A DNA stretch of 64,000 bases, taken from CAVXYG01 sp963706835 (GTDB lineage Bacteria > Actinomycetota > Actinomycetes > S36-B12 > GCA-2699445). The stretch lies in the NCBI GenBank assembly GCA_963706835.1, contig CAVPOB010000002.1, positions 62,001-126,000 of the forward strand. The letters are read 5' to 3'. This document shows, piece after piece, positions 55,000 to 64,000 of the stretch (positions within the stretch are counted from its first letter, which is position 1; each line of letters starts with the position of its first letter). Under the pieces are notes generated by a model. That model was not told the DNA's origin. It did no database searches and worked only from the letters and a program-made list of their open reading frames with translations. The translations under genes were made by a program, and so were the position numbers.

Positions 55000-56196
55000 C
55001 GGGGGCGCCTCCTGCGGCTCAACATCGTCATAGGCCGAGTGGTAGGTCAGCTGGTACCGCGGCGCGTAGTTCTTCAGGAACGAGGTAATCATGGCGGCCA
55101 CCGGCAACGACATGAAGGCGCCCATCGGGCCGAACATGGCACCGCCGGCCAGTGCGGATCCGAAGGCCACGGCGCCGTTGAGCTCCATGGTCTTGGCGCT
55201 CAGCTTGGGACTGAGGAAGTAGTTCTCCACCTGCTGGTAGATCACCGCCCAGCCGAGCAGGATCAGGCCGGGGACCAGCCCCTGGATGCCGAGCGTCACC
55301 ACGATCGGGACCGCGGCGCCGATGTAGGTCCCCACTGCGGGGATGAACTCGGCCAGGAAGGCCTCGAAGACCGACAGCGGCAGCGCCAGCGCCCACGGCA
55401 TCCCGACCGCCACCATCACGAAGAAGAACAGCACGCCGTTGATGAGCATCAGCAAGGCCCGCGAGTAGAAGTACCCGCCGGTCTGGATGATCGCCGTATC
55501 CCAGGCCCAGCCGACATCCTGCTGGCGCTCCGGGCTGAGCTTGGTGAGCACAGCCCGACGGATCCGCGGCGCGTCGGCCGCGAAGTAGAACGTAAACATC
55601 GCGATGGCGAAGAAGTTGAAGACCAGCCCGATCGTGGTGCTCGCCAGGCCGATGAGTTGCCCGCCGTAGTCCTGCAGCCATGTGCGGACGGCCTCCTCCA
55701 AGTCTGCGGCCGCATTGGCGTTGTCCGACTCGTTGGGCGTGATGCCCAGCGTCTCCTGGATCCGCGCGATCCACACCGGCAACTGGTCGGCGATCGTGCT
55801 GGCCATCGTGACGATCGCCGGGATCAGCACGAACAGCATGAGCACGGTCAGCGCTGCCAGGCCCAGGAAGATGAGGCCGGTCGCCGACCCTCTGCGCCAC
55901 CCGCGGCGATGGTGCAGCCACGTCACGCCGGGGTCCATGGCGATGCCGAAGAACAGGGCGATGATCACCATGCCGACCACGCCGCGGGCACGGGTCAGCA
56001 GCAGCCACAGCACGACTGCGGCAACCACCGCGATGATCAGGCGCCAGATGGCCTTGCGGATGACGGGCATCAGCCACGGGGGCGCCTCGTCGGCCAGATC
56101 CCGGGCGTTGCGCCGCTGCGGTCGGTTGGGTGCCTCGCCCTTGCCGATCAGGTCGAACTCGGCGTCCGTCGAGGGGCGCTGCGACTGCTCCGACAT
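54988..56196 (-). CDS. AI-2E family (PerM-like) transporter
   Basis: 402 residues from ATG 56196, behind AGGAGGGCGGGG. A polar N-terminus is followed by eight membrane helices in the AI-2E/PerM pattern: two pairs, a long soluble loop with PVWIARIQETLGITPNESDN, then helices around NFFAIAMFTFYFAADAPRIRRAVL and LPLSVFEAFLAEFIPAVGTYIGA. VIYQQVENYFLSPKL is a family hallmark. Members export small molecules or Na+. The C-terminus is rich in Pro/Glu. Single gene. Confidence 0.9.
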   Translation of the reverse strand: MSEQSQRPSTDAEFDLIGKGEAPNRPQRRNARDLADEAPPWLMPVIRKAIWRLIIAVVAAVVLWLLLTRARGVVGMVIIALFFGIAMDPGVTWLHHRRGWRRGSATGLIFLGLAALTVLMLFVLIPAIVTMASTIADQLPVWIARIQETLGITPNESDNANAAADLEEAVRTWLQDYGGQLIGLASTTIGLVFNFFAIAMFTFYFAADAPRIRRAVLTKLSPERQQDVGWAWDTAIIQTGGYFYSRALLMLINGVLFFFVMVAVGMPWALALPLSVFEAFLAEFIPAVGTYIGAAVPIVVTLGIQGLVPGLILLGWAVIYQQVENYFLSPKLSAKTMELNGAVAFGSALAGGAMFGPMGAFMSLPVAAMITSFLKNYAPRYQLTYHSAYDDVEPQEAPPQEP

Positions 56197-56330
56197 CTGC
56201 CCCGCCCTCCTGGAGCCGAACCGCTATGGCGACCGTCGGTGCCACCCTACGCGCCGCTCGCGCCGGTATCAGGGGCTTGCGCCGCCACGATCGGCCGCAC
56301 GGATGTCCCGGACTCGTACGGGAGCTAGTC

Positions 56331-56861
56331 CTAGTACGGGTGGCGGTCCGCCGCGCCCTCCCACACGGCGAAGGCCGCGAGTCCGGCTGGCCGGCCGAGT
56401 TGGCGCACGGCAATGCGCCTGGCCTCGAGCGGTCGGGTGAAGTCCTCGTACTGCTGGGCGTCGTCGAACCCGATCGCCCGAGCATCGGCCGCATCGCAGG
56501 CGTAGACCACAGCATCCAACCGCGCCCAATAGATGGCGCTCATGCACATCGGGCACGGGAAGCCGCTGGCATAGATGGTCAGCCCCATGAGCATCCGCGA
56601 CCGCTCCTCAGTCGGATCATCGGAACCGATCGGTCGCGGGACCAATTCCAGCGTCTGCGGATACAGCCTCGCCGCAGCTGCGCGGATGGCCTCGATCTCA
56701 GCGTGCGCCGTCGGGTCCCCCGTGGCAAGGACGCGGTTCTGCCCCGTCGCGAGCACCTCGCCGTCCCGGGCGATCACTGCGCCGAACGGCCCACCGCGAC
56801 CGCTGCGCACCCCGTCGGCGCCGAGTTTGGCCGCGAGCGCGATCAACTCCTCATCGCTCAC
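56331..56861 (-). CDS. nucleoside/guanine deaminase-like (CMP/dCMP deaminase family)
   Basis: 176 residues from GTG/ATG 56861. The zinc site is HAE (PTAHAEIEAIRAAAARL) plus PCPMCMSAIYWARLDAVVYA (PCxxC); the catalytic Glu is in HAE. This is the guanine-deaminase or tRNA-adenosine-deaminase-like branch, where PCPMC is typical. No partner genes define the substrate. The end of the gene is 130 bp from the AI-2E permease start. Confidence 0.85.
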   Translation of the reverse strand: MSDEELIALAAKLGADGVRSGRGGPFGAVIARDGEVLATGQNRVLATGDPTAHAEIEAIRAAAARLYPQTLELVPRPIGSDDPTEERSRMLMGLTIYASGFPCPMCMSAIYWARLDAVVYACDAADARAIGFDDAQQYEDFTRPLEARRIAVRQLGRPAGLAAFAVWEGAADRHPY

Positions 56862-57253
56862 CAGCCCAGGCTATCCGTCCAGGTCCCGGCGCATCGGGAA
56901 GCCGGTGCCAGAGGGGTGGCATCGCAGCGCGACCGGCGCAGCCTGGTCCCAGCGCAGCGGCAAGCCGACGCCGCTGGACGGGTGTCGGCCCAGCGCAAAG
57001 CCGGCGGAGACGCCACCGCCCCGGGGGAGGAGGCGCGGCGCTCCGCCGGCTCTTGCACAGCGGTTTGCGGATCAGGGGATGGTTCCGCAGCCGCTTCGCC
57101 GAGCCCCAGGAGTGCCGGGGCAGGGCGTCTTCGGCCCGCTCGCCCCTCCCGAGTTGGTTGCCCGTATCGGTCAGGGGACCAAGGCTTGCCCCGCGTAGTG
57201 GCCCACCAAACATTCCGGGGCGGCACTTTCTTCCGCGCCTCCAGGGCAGGCCC
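56862..57253. other. intergenic, nothing recognised
   Basis: About 390 bp between the deaminase start and the broken TetR gene. It must contain a promoter for the deaminase (minus strand) and perhaps for the TetR gene. No other motif stands out. Confidence 0.35.
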
Positions 57254-57535
57254 ATGGCCCGCTACGTCCGCGCGGCGCAGCGCGAGGCACAACTGCTCGA
57301 AGCCGCCACAACCGTGCTGGTTCGCGACGGCTACCCGGCGCTCACGCTGCGCGCAGTCGCCCGGGAGGCCGGAGTCGGCCTGTCCACTGTGCAGTACGTG
57401 TTCCACACTCGTGCCGACCTCGTCCAGGCACTCATCGGCAAGGTCACCGAGGATGCTGGGTTCCCATCGACTGCGGATGCTGCAGGGGGGATTCGGGCCA
57501 GACATTGCACCCGGTTCGGGGGTCTGCACCCGTAG
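57254..57535 (+). pseudogene. TetR-family gene truncated by a repeat element
   Basis: The first 75 codons encode a normal TetR DNA-binding domain: MARYVRAAQREAQLLEAATTVLVRDGYPALTLRAVAREAGVGLSTVQYVFHTRADLVQALIGKV. The sequence then runs straight into the left arm of repeat copy G (first heptamer at 57506) and stops at 57533-57535 inside it. TetR proteins need about 110 more residues for the ligand and dimer domain, and nothing resembling that domain follows the element. It is therefore inactive or makes only a DNA-binding stub. Confidence 0.8.
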
Positions 57536-57730
57536 CGGGGGCTAGTTTGGCCGATCCGGGCCAGACTCTGCACCCGGTTCGGGGGTCTGCACCCGTAGCG
57601 GTGGCTAGTGGGGCGGATTCAGGCCGGTTTGCCCCCGCGTCGGGTGCAGACACCCACGCCGGGTGCACAGTTGTCTCCAGAATTCGCCGTTCGGCCCCCG
57701 CGCCGGGTGCAGACGCCCATGCCGGGTGCA
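57506..57730. repeat. 63-bp-period palindromic repeat element, copy G (225 bp), replacing part of a TetR gene
   Basis: TGCACCC at 57506, 57525, 57569 and 57588; GGGTGCA at 57642, 57661, 57705 and 57724, with exact 19 and 63 bp spacing. Its linkers differ from those of copies D-F (CGTAGCGGGGGCTAG), so like copy A it belongs to another subgroup. Bases 57731-57996 after it hold no gene. Confidence 0.93.
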
Positions 57731-57996
57731 AACGCGCCCCAGCGCCCAGCGCGCCGCAGCGCCCCACGCGCCGGCTCGCCGCACGCCCCCAGCCCCGGTG
57801 CCCCCAGCCCCGCGCATTGAACGACCGGGGAGACCCCCGCCCCACCGGCCCCCGCCCCACCGGCCCCCGCAACACCGGTCCGAATCGGAAGAATCGCACC
57901 GATTGCGGCCTCGCGGACTTGCCTCCAACCGATTTGCGACGGTTATGGGATGCATCCGGCGCAACGCGGCTGTTACACGATGGTTACTGTCGAACT

Positions 57997-59389
57997 ATGG
58001 ACAACGCCACGATGACGCAAGCCGCGGGCCGTGCGGCCGGGGTCGGGGAGGTGCCCATGCTGGAGGTCACGCGCTATCACGCCCTCGGGCCGCACCATCT
58101 CGACACCATCGCCCGGCGGTACGGCTTGAGCGAGGAGCAGCGCGAGACCGTCTCCGTCCACTCCGCCGTGCTCCCCTTCCGGACCAACGAGTACGTGCTC
58201 GACGAGCTCGTCGACTGGTCGGCGGTGCCTGACGACCCGATCTTCCAGCTGGTGTTCCCGCAGCCGGGCATGCTCAGCAGGGCCCACGAGCAGCAGGCGC
58301 GCGATCTGGTCACCAACGCCAGCAAGGCCCGGCGCACCGCGGGTATCGCCGCGATCCGCGACGCCCTCAACCCGCACCCCGCCGGCCAGCAGGAACTCAA
58401 CGTGCCGCGGTTGGAGCAGGATGCGCTGCAGGGCGTGCAGCACAAGTACCAGCAGACCGTGCTGTACTTCCCGGCCCAGGGGCAGACCTGTCACGCGTAC
58501 TGCACCTACTGCTTCCGCTGGGCACAGTTCGTCGGGGATGCCGATCTGCGCTTCGCGGCGAAGACCCCCGACACGCTCATCCGCTACCTCGGCGAGCATC
58601 CCGAGGTCACCGACGTCCTGGTGACCGGTGGCGATCCGATGATCATGACGACCCAGCGCCTGCGCACCCACGTGGAGCCATTGCTGCGGGTACCGACGCT
58701 GCAGACCATCCGGTTCGGCACGAAGTCGCTGGCCTACTGGCCGCAGCGCTTCGTCAGCGACGCCGATGCCGACGACCTGCTGCGCCTGTTCGAGGAAGTC
58801 GTGGCCTCGGGCAAGACGGTGGCCGTCATGGCGCACTTCAGCCATCACCGCGAACTGTCCACCGATCTGGTCCGCACCGCGATGGCCCGGATCCGGTCCA
58901 CCGGTGCCGTCATCTACTGCCAGGCGCCCGATCATGCGCCGCATCAACGACGACGCCGAGGTCTGGCGCCGGATGTGGACCACGCAGTTGTCGCTGGGCG
59001 CGGTGCCGTACTACATGTTCATGGCGCGCGACACCGGGCCGCGGGAGTACTTCGAGGTGCCCATCGCGAAGGCGGTCGAGGTGTTCCACGGCGCCTACCA
59101 GTCGCTGCCGGGCCTGGCGCGCACCGTGCGCGGCCCCTCGATGTCGTCCACCCCGGGCAAGATCGCCATCGACGGGGTGCTTGGTGCCGGCTCGTCGCGG
59201 GTGTTCGGCGCCCGGTTCCTCCAGGCGCGCAATCCCATGCTGGTGGGTCGGCCGTTCCAGTTCCACTACTCGGCCACCGCGGTGTGGGCGGACGAGCTGA
59301 ACCCGGTGCCCGGCACCCCCCGCGACATCCTGCGGGCGCTGGCAACCCTCCGGACCGACCAGGAGGCCGACGGCACCGGGGCTGCCTGA
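57997..59389 (+). CDS. KamA-family radical SAM aminomutase (one frameshift)
   Basis: Start ATG 57997. Radical SAM cysteines C165-HAYC-TYC (CxxxCxxC), with GQTCHAYCTYCFRWAQFVGD as in KamA and EF-P lysine aminomutase relatives, and TDVLVTGGDPMIMTTQRL behind it. The frame breaks near 58930; one extra C in a CCC run joins YCQAPI to MRRINDDAEVWRRMWTTQLSLGAVPYYMF, giving about 463 residues. The C-terminal half has VRGPSMSSTPGKIAIDGVLG. It probably moves an amino group on lysine or a related amino acid using PLP and SAM. It faces the carrier protein operon, with 2 bases between stops. Confidence 0.85.
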
Positions 59390-59391
59390 GC

Positions 59392-59634
59392 TCAGGCACG
59401 CTCCGAGACGTACGCCACTGCCTTGGCGATCCCGTCCAACTGCGGATAGTCCGACTCCGGGACATCCGTGCCGATCGCCTCGGAGATCGCAGCGACGAAG
59501 GCCAGGAAGTCCATCGAGTCCAGGTCGGCGCCATCGCGCAGGCTGGCGTCCTCCTCGATCGTCTCGCCGTCGAACTCCGGTGCCACGTCCATCAGCGCTT
59601 GCAGCACCAGATCGCGGGCTTCGTTGTCGTTCAC
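59392..59634 (-). CDS. stand-alone acyl carrier protein
   Basis: 80 residues from GTG 59634, with GGAGG 5 bases before; it overlaps the E2 stop by 4 bases (GTGA). DGADLDSMDFLAFVAAISEAIG contains the phosphopantetheine Ser40. The rest is acidic, as usual for ACPs (APEFDGETIEEDASL). As the last gene of a 2-oxo acid dehydrogenase operon, it may receive the acyl group made by the complex instead of, or besides, CoA. Confidence 0.88.
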   Translation of the reverse strand: MNDNEARDLVLQALMDVAPEFDGETIEEDASLRDGADLDSMDFLAFVAAISEAIGTDVPESDYPQLDGIAKAVAYVSERA

Positions 59635-61151
59635 AGTGCCTCCGGGTGTCCCAGTGCTTCGGTGAGGGCTTGCAAGAAGGCTGCACCGGTCCGGCCGTCG
59701 GTGGCGCGGTGGTCGGCCGCCAGCGTGATGGTGCAAGTCGGTCGAACCGTGAGCATGCCGTCGATCGCCCACGGCCGCTCCGCGATGGCCCCGATGCCGA
59801 CCAGCGCCACCTGCGGCGGGTAGATCACCCCGTACAGCGCATCGGGCCCGCCGTCCACGAGGCTGCTGACGGTGATGGTTCCCGGCGCGATCTCCGAGCT
59901 CCGCAGCGATCCCTTGCGCGCTCGGCGGACCAGATCGGTCAGGCGCGACATGAGGGTGTCGACATCATCGGCTCCGGCGTCGCGCAGGCAGGGCGTCACC
60001 AGTCCGCCGCCACGGGTCGCCGTCGCCACGCCGACATGCACCCCATCGCCGGGCACGAAGACGTCCTCGACCCAATGCCCGTTGAGGTCCGGCACTTCGG
60101 CAGCAGCAGCCGCCACGGCGCGCAGCAGCACCGCGATGGGCAGCACCCGGCGCCGAACGGGTAAGTCGGCGTTGTGCGCGCCGAGCCACCGCAGCAGCGG
60201 CAGCGCATCGACGGTGCGGGTGACGTAGTAGTGCGGGATCTCGCGAGCAGCGCGGGCCATGAGTGCGGCGGTGGTCCGGCGCATCGCGTCCCGTCGATCC
60301 GCGGCCGTCGAGATTGGCGCTCGCTCGGGGGCCGCGGCCTGGGGGACGTCGTCGCCGGTGACGGTATGCCCCGGCACGGAGTCCAGGTCGATCCCGCGCT
60401 GAGCGGCCAGCCGCCGGGCCCGTGGTGTCACACGGCGGCGTTCGGCTGCGCCCGGCGCTGGTGCAGGGACCTGGGCACGGGCGGCTCGCTCCACATCGGC
60501 GCGAGTGATCCTTCCGCCTTCGCCCGTCCCCCGCAGTGCGGTCAGGTCCACGCCGCGCTGGGCCGCCAGGTGGCGCACCGGCGGCGATGCGAGCCGGGCC
60601 AGCGCCGTCACTGACGGTTCCGCGATGTCGGGAGGGGCGTGGGGTTCTTCGGTGGCGGGAGGCTCTGCCTCGCCCTGGCCAGCGCGTTCCGGTGGTGGCT
60701 GCTGCCGGGCGTGTGCCTCCTTGGCGGGCGCCCTCCTCTTGGCTGGCTTCTGCTTCTCCGCCGCTGGTGCCCTCTTCCCGGCTGGCGCCCTGGTCTCGCC
60801 GGGGGCCTCGGCACTCTCGCCGGGGGCCTCGGCCCTCTCGCCGGGGGCCTCGACCTGTGCAGCGGCCCCTTGCCTCGTCGGGGCTTGGGCCGTCTCGGGG
60901 GCTCTGGTCCCCGCTGGGGTGATCGTTGCCAGCGGCGTGCCCACCGGCACCTCGGTGCCCGGTTCCACTAGCAGCTCGCCGATCCGGCCGTCCTCGAAGA
61001 CCTCGACCTCGATGGCGGACTTGGCGGTGTCCACCACGGCAACGATGTCGCCGCGATGCACGTCATCGCCGGGCCCGACCAGCCACTCCAGCAGGGTGCC
61101 GGAGTCCATATCGGCGCCCAGCGACGGCATCCGGAACTCGCCCATCACCAT
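59631..61151 (-). CDS. 2-oxo acid dehydrogenase E2 (dihydrolipoamide acyltransferase)
   Basis: About 506 residues from ATG 61151; GTG 61154 or ATG 61145 are also possible. Lipoyl domain at residues 5-80 with the lipoylated Lys in VDTAKSAIEV (about residue 44). A long Ala/Pro/Lys-rich linker follows. Then come two peripheral-subunit-binding modules (PPVRHLAAQRGVDLTALRGTG and PRARRLAAQRGIDLDSVPG), which is one more than usual. The catalytic domain has GHWVEDVFVPGDGVHVGVATATRGGGLV and the active-site DHRATDGRTGA. It links E1alpha/E1beta with an E3 encoded elsewhere. Overlaps both neighbours by a few bases. Confidence 0.92.
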   Translation of the reverse strand: MVMGEFRMPSLGADMDSGTLLEWLVGPGDDVHRGDIVAVVDTAKSAIEVEVFEDGRIGELLVEPGTEVPVGTPLATITPAGTRAPETAQAPTRQGAAAQVEAPGERAEAPGESAEAPGETRAPAGKRAPAAEKQKPAKRRAPAKEAHARQQPPPERAGQGEAEPPATEEPHAPPDIAEPSVTALARLASPPVRHLAAQRGVDLTALRGTGEGGRITRADVERAARAQVPAPAPGAAERRRVTPRARRLAAQRGIDLDSVPGHTVTGDDVPQAAAPERAPISTAADRRDAMRRTTAALMARAAREIPHYYVTRTVDALPLLRWLGAHNADLPVRRRVLPIAVLLRAVAAAAAEVPDLNGHWVEDVFVPGDGVHVGVATATRGGGLVTPCLRDAGADDVDTLMSRLTDLVRRARKGSLRSSEIAPGTITVSSLVDGGPDALYGVIYPPQVALVGIGAIAERPWAIDGMLTVRPTCTITLAADHRATDGRTGAAFLQALTEALGHPEAL

Positions 61152-62134
61152 CACCCGCCGGCCATCGTGGCGCGGACCACCGTCACCACATCGGCGACCT
61201 GCGGGATGGCGGCCAGCTCCATGTGCCGGGCGTACGGCATGGGCACCTCGGCGCTGGTCACCCGCCCGACCGGAGCATCGAGCTCGTAGAAGGCGTGCTC
61301 GATGATCCGCGCCGCCACCTCCGCCGACAGGCTGAGGCTGCGCCAGCCCTCATCGACCACGACAGCGCGGTGCGTCTGCGTGACGGCAGCCAGGATCGCA
61401 TCGGTATCCAGCGGCCGCAGCGTGCGCAGATCCAGCACTTGGGCGGAGACGCCCTCATCGGCGAGTTCCTCCGCGGCGGCCAGCGCTGTGGCCAGGGTCC
61501 CGCCGTAGGTGATGATGCTGACGTCGCGGCCGTCCCGGCGCACGGCGGCGCGGTCGATGTCCACCGCCGCGTCGGCCTCGAGGGTGCCGGAGGTGTTGTA
61601 CAGCCCGCCGTGCTCGAAGATGAGGACCGGGTCCGGATCGGCCAGTGCGGTGGGCAGCATCCAGCGCGCATCGGTGACCGTGGCCGGGGCCAGCACCCGG
61701 ATGCCGGGGATGTGGGTGTACCAGCCGTCGAAGCTGTGGGAGTGCTGGGCGGCGAGCTGCCGGCCGGCGCCGGTCGTCATCCGGATCACCAGGGGCACAT
61801 GGAACTGCCCGCCGGACATGTGCTGCAGCGATGCGGCGGTGTTCACGATCTGATCCAGCGCCAGCAGGCTGAAGTTGCTGGTCATGATCTCCACGATCGG
61901 CCGCATCCCGCCCAGCGCCGACCCGATCCCGGCTCCGACGAACCCGGACTCCGACAACGGGGTGTCCCGGATCCGCTCCGGCCCGAACTCCTCCAACAGG
62001 CCGGTGGTGACGCCGAAGCAGCCCCCATAGGCACCGATATCCTCGCCCATCATGAAGACGCGCTCATCGGTGCGCAGCGCCTCGGCCAGCGCCTCCCGCA
62101 TCGCTTCGCGGTAGGTCGTCTCCTGGCGGCTCAT
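61151..62134 (-). CDS. 2-oxo acid dehydrogenase E1 beta subunit
   Basis: 327 residues from ATG 62134, behind GGGGAG. Typical E1beta features: EALRTDERVFMMGEDIGAYGGCFGVT, SESGFVGAGIGSALGGMRPIVEI, HSHSFDGWYTHIPGIRVLAPATVTDARWM and LDLRTLRPLDTDAILAAV. It forms the thiamine diphosphate site with E1alpha. Its stop overlaps the E2 start, and its start overlaps the E1alpha stop (ATGA). Confidence 0.93.
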   Translation of the reverse strand: MSRQETTYREAMREALAEALRTDERVFMMGEDIGAYGGCFGVTTGLLEEFGPERIRDTPLSESGFVGAGIGSALGGMRPIVEIMTSNFSLLALDQIVNTAASLQHMSGGQFHVPLVIRMTTGAGRQLAAQHSHSFDGWYTHIPGIRVLAPATVTDARWMLPTALADPDPVLIFEHGGLYNTSGTLEADAAVDIDRAAVRRDGRDVSIITYGGTLATALAAAEELADEGVSAQVLDLRTLRPLDTDAILAAVTQTHRAVVVDEGWRSLSLSAEVAARIIEHAFYELDAPVGRVTSAEVPMPYARHMELAAIPQVADVVTVVRATMAGG

Positions 62135-63137
62135 GGTCGACTCCCCGTGACCCCGAGCGGACTGCCCGCCGCGGTGCTGTCGGGGTGATAGACGAACCGC
62201 AGCAGGTCCGCCTCGTCCTCCCACGGCGACTCGGCGGCGAAGGTCGCGGCGTCGTCGATGGTCTCGGCGATCTCCGCCTCGAAGCCGGCAACCGTCCCCT
62301 CCGGCAGCAGGTCGGCCTCGTGCAGGCGGGTCTGCAGCGCATCGATCGGATCGTGCTGCTTCCACTGCGCCACCTCGGCCTTGTCGCGGTAGCGCTCCGG
62401 GTCGAACATCGAGTGGGCACGGAACCGGTAGGTCTTGGCCTCCAAGAAGTGCGGCCCGCCACCGCAGCGGATGGCATCCACCGCGCGGCTGGCCGCATCG
62501 TGCACCGCCAGCACGTCCATGCCGTCCACCGTCCAAGCGGGCACTTCGTACGCCGCCGCCTTCACCGCCAGGTTCGTCTCCGATTCCGAGCGGCTCAGCG
62601 CCGTGCCCATCGCGTACAGGTTGTTCTCGCAGACGAACAGCACCGGCAGCCGCCACAGGGCGGCGAGGTTCATCGACTCGTGGAACTCGCCCTCGGCCAT
62701 GGCACCCTCGCCGAAGAAGCACACGGTGACGCGGTCGCGCTGCTGCAGGTGATCAGCGAGCGCAAGGCCCACCGCCAGGGGGAGGCCACCGGCCACGATT
62801 GCGTTGCCGCCGTAGAACCTGGTGTCGGCATCGAAGAGGTGCATCGAGCCGCCGCGACCGCGGCAGCAGCCGGTGGCCTTGCCCCACATCTCCGCCATCA
62901 CGCTGCGGGCGCTCATGCCCTTCAGCAGCGCATGGCCGTGCTCCCGGTAGGTGGCCACCGCCGCGTCGTCGGGCCGCAGCACATCCATCACGCCGGCGGC
63001 GATGGCCTCCTCGCCGATGTAGACGTGCAGGAAGCCGCGGATCTTGGTCTCGCTGTACAGCTCCACGCACCGCTCCTCGAACCGGCGCACGTAGAGCATG
63101 GCGCGCAGGAAGCGCAGCGGGTCGTCGGGGATCGGGG

Positions 63138-63141
<4 letters not shown>
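62131..63141 (-). CDS. 2-oxo acid dehydrogenase E1 alpha subunit
   Basis: 336 residues from ATG 63141, with AGGCAGGA upstream. The ThDP motif is FFGEGAMAEGEFHESMNLAAL (GxG-x(n)-N), and the phosphorylation-loop-like region is YRFRAHSMFDPERYRDKAEV. GGSMHLFDADTRFYGGNAIVAGGLPLAVGLAL is typical of acetoin/pyruvate-type alpha subunits. The substrate (pyruvate, acetoin or branched 2-oxo acid) cannot be settled from sequence alone. Confidence 0.93.

Positions 63142-64000
<859 letters not shown>

Overview
The window is high-GC DNA from an actinomycete-type chromosome (Actinomycetota). The pointers are many GTG/TTG starts behind GGAGG-type ribosome sites, frequent 4-base ATGA/GTGA gene overlaps, an F420/NADP-type oxidoreductase, a DUF222-HNH (13E12-like) gene with an actinobacterial-style SOS box, an IdeR/DtxR-type iron box and an SCO7613-like membrane protein. 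I see no tRNA, rRNA, CRISPR array, recognisable transposase, phage module or replication origin. I do not assign a genus.

Layout. 1-7.4 kb is debris-rich: two decayed copies of the 3' end of an SCO7613-like gene, an RCC1 fragment, a lipoprotein, a secreted M15 peptidase, a 5' fragment of a DUF222 gene, and terC behind a yybP-ykoY type (Mn2+) riboswitch. 7.5-9.8 kb holds a papain-like protease with a beta-propeller-like tail, overlapping a chagasin-type inhibitor gene. 10-24 kb has a large two-module protein of unknown function, an SOS-box DUF222-HNH gene, LemA with a partner, a NifX-like protein, the intact SCO7613-like protein, and a CPBP protease/TetR pair behind a perfect inverted-repeat operator. 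24-33 kb is mostly housekeeping or accessory: TPR protein, cation/proton antiporter, NYN-domain protein, SGNH hydrolase, catalase-like protein, NADP oxidoreductase and PAP2 protein. 33-42 kb is a same-strand signalling locus: membrane J-domain protein, two tandem Wzz/BY-kinases, a Ser/Thr kinase, a small membrane protein, a P-loop GTPase-like protein and a GTPase-associated-type protein. 42-57 kb includes nitrilase, FMO, epimerase, AcpS translationally coupled to an adenylation-carrier-acyltransferase fusion behind an iron box, shikimate kinase, deformylase, DUF2202 and DM13 proteins, LigB-type dioxygenase, AI-2E family permease and a deaminase. 58-64 kb has a KamA-family radical SAM gene facing a five-gene overlapping operon: acyl-CoA synthetase, E1alpha, E1beta, E2 and a stand-alone acyl carrier protein.

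Most unusual signal. Five loci (from 1087, 21619, 30530, 47128 and 57506) carry a 225-226 bp palindromic element made of four units at an exact 63 bp period. Each unit is a pair of TGCACCC heptamers (or the inverse GGGTGCA) offset by exactly 19 bp. Two decayed relics (near 277 and 7104) lie directly behind the two SCO7613-like gene fragments, and the intact SCO7613-like gene is itself followed by a full element. One copy has replaced the 3' part of a TetR gene.

Quality caveat. Thirteen apparent frameshifts break eleven otherwise well-conserved genes. Where the site can be placed it is usually one extra G or C in a short homopolymer, which points to sequence error more than gene decay. I annotate these genes as single CDSs and mark each break.
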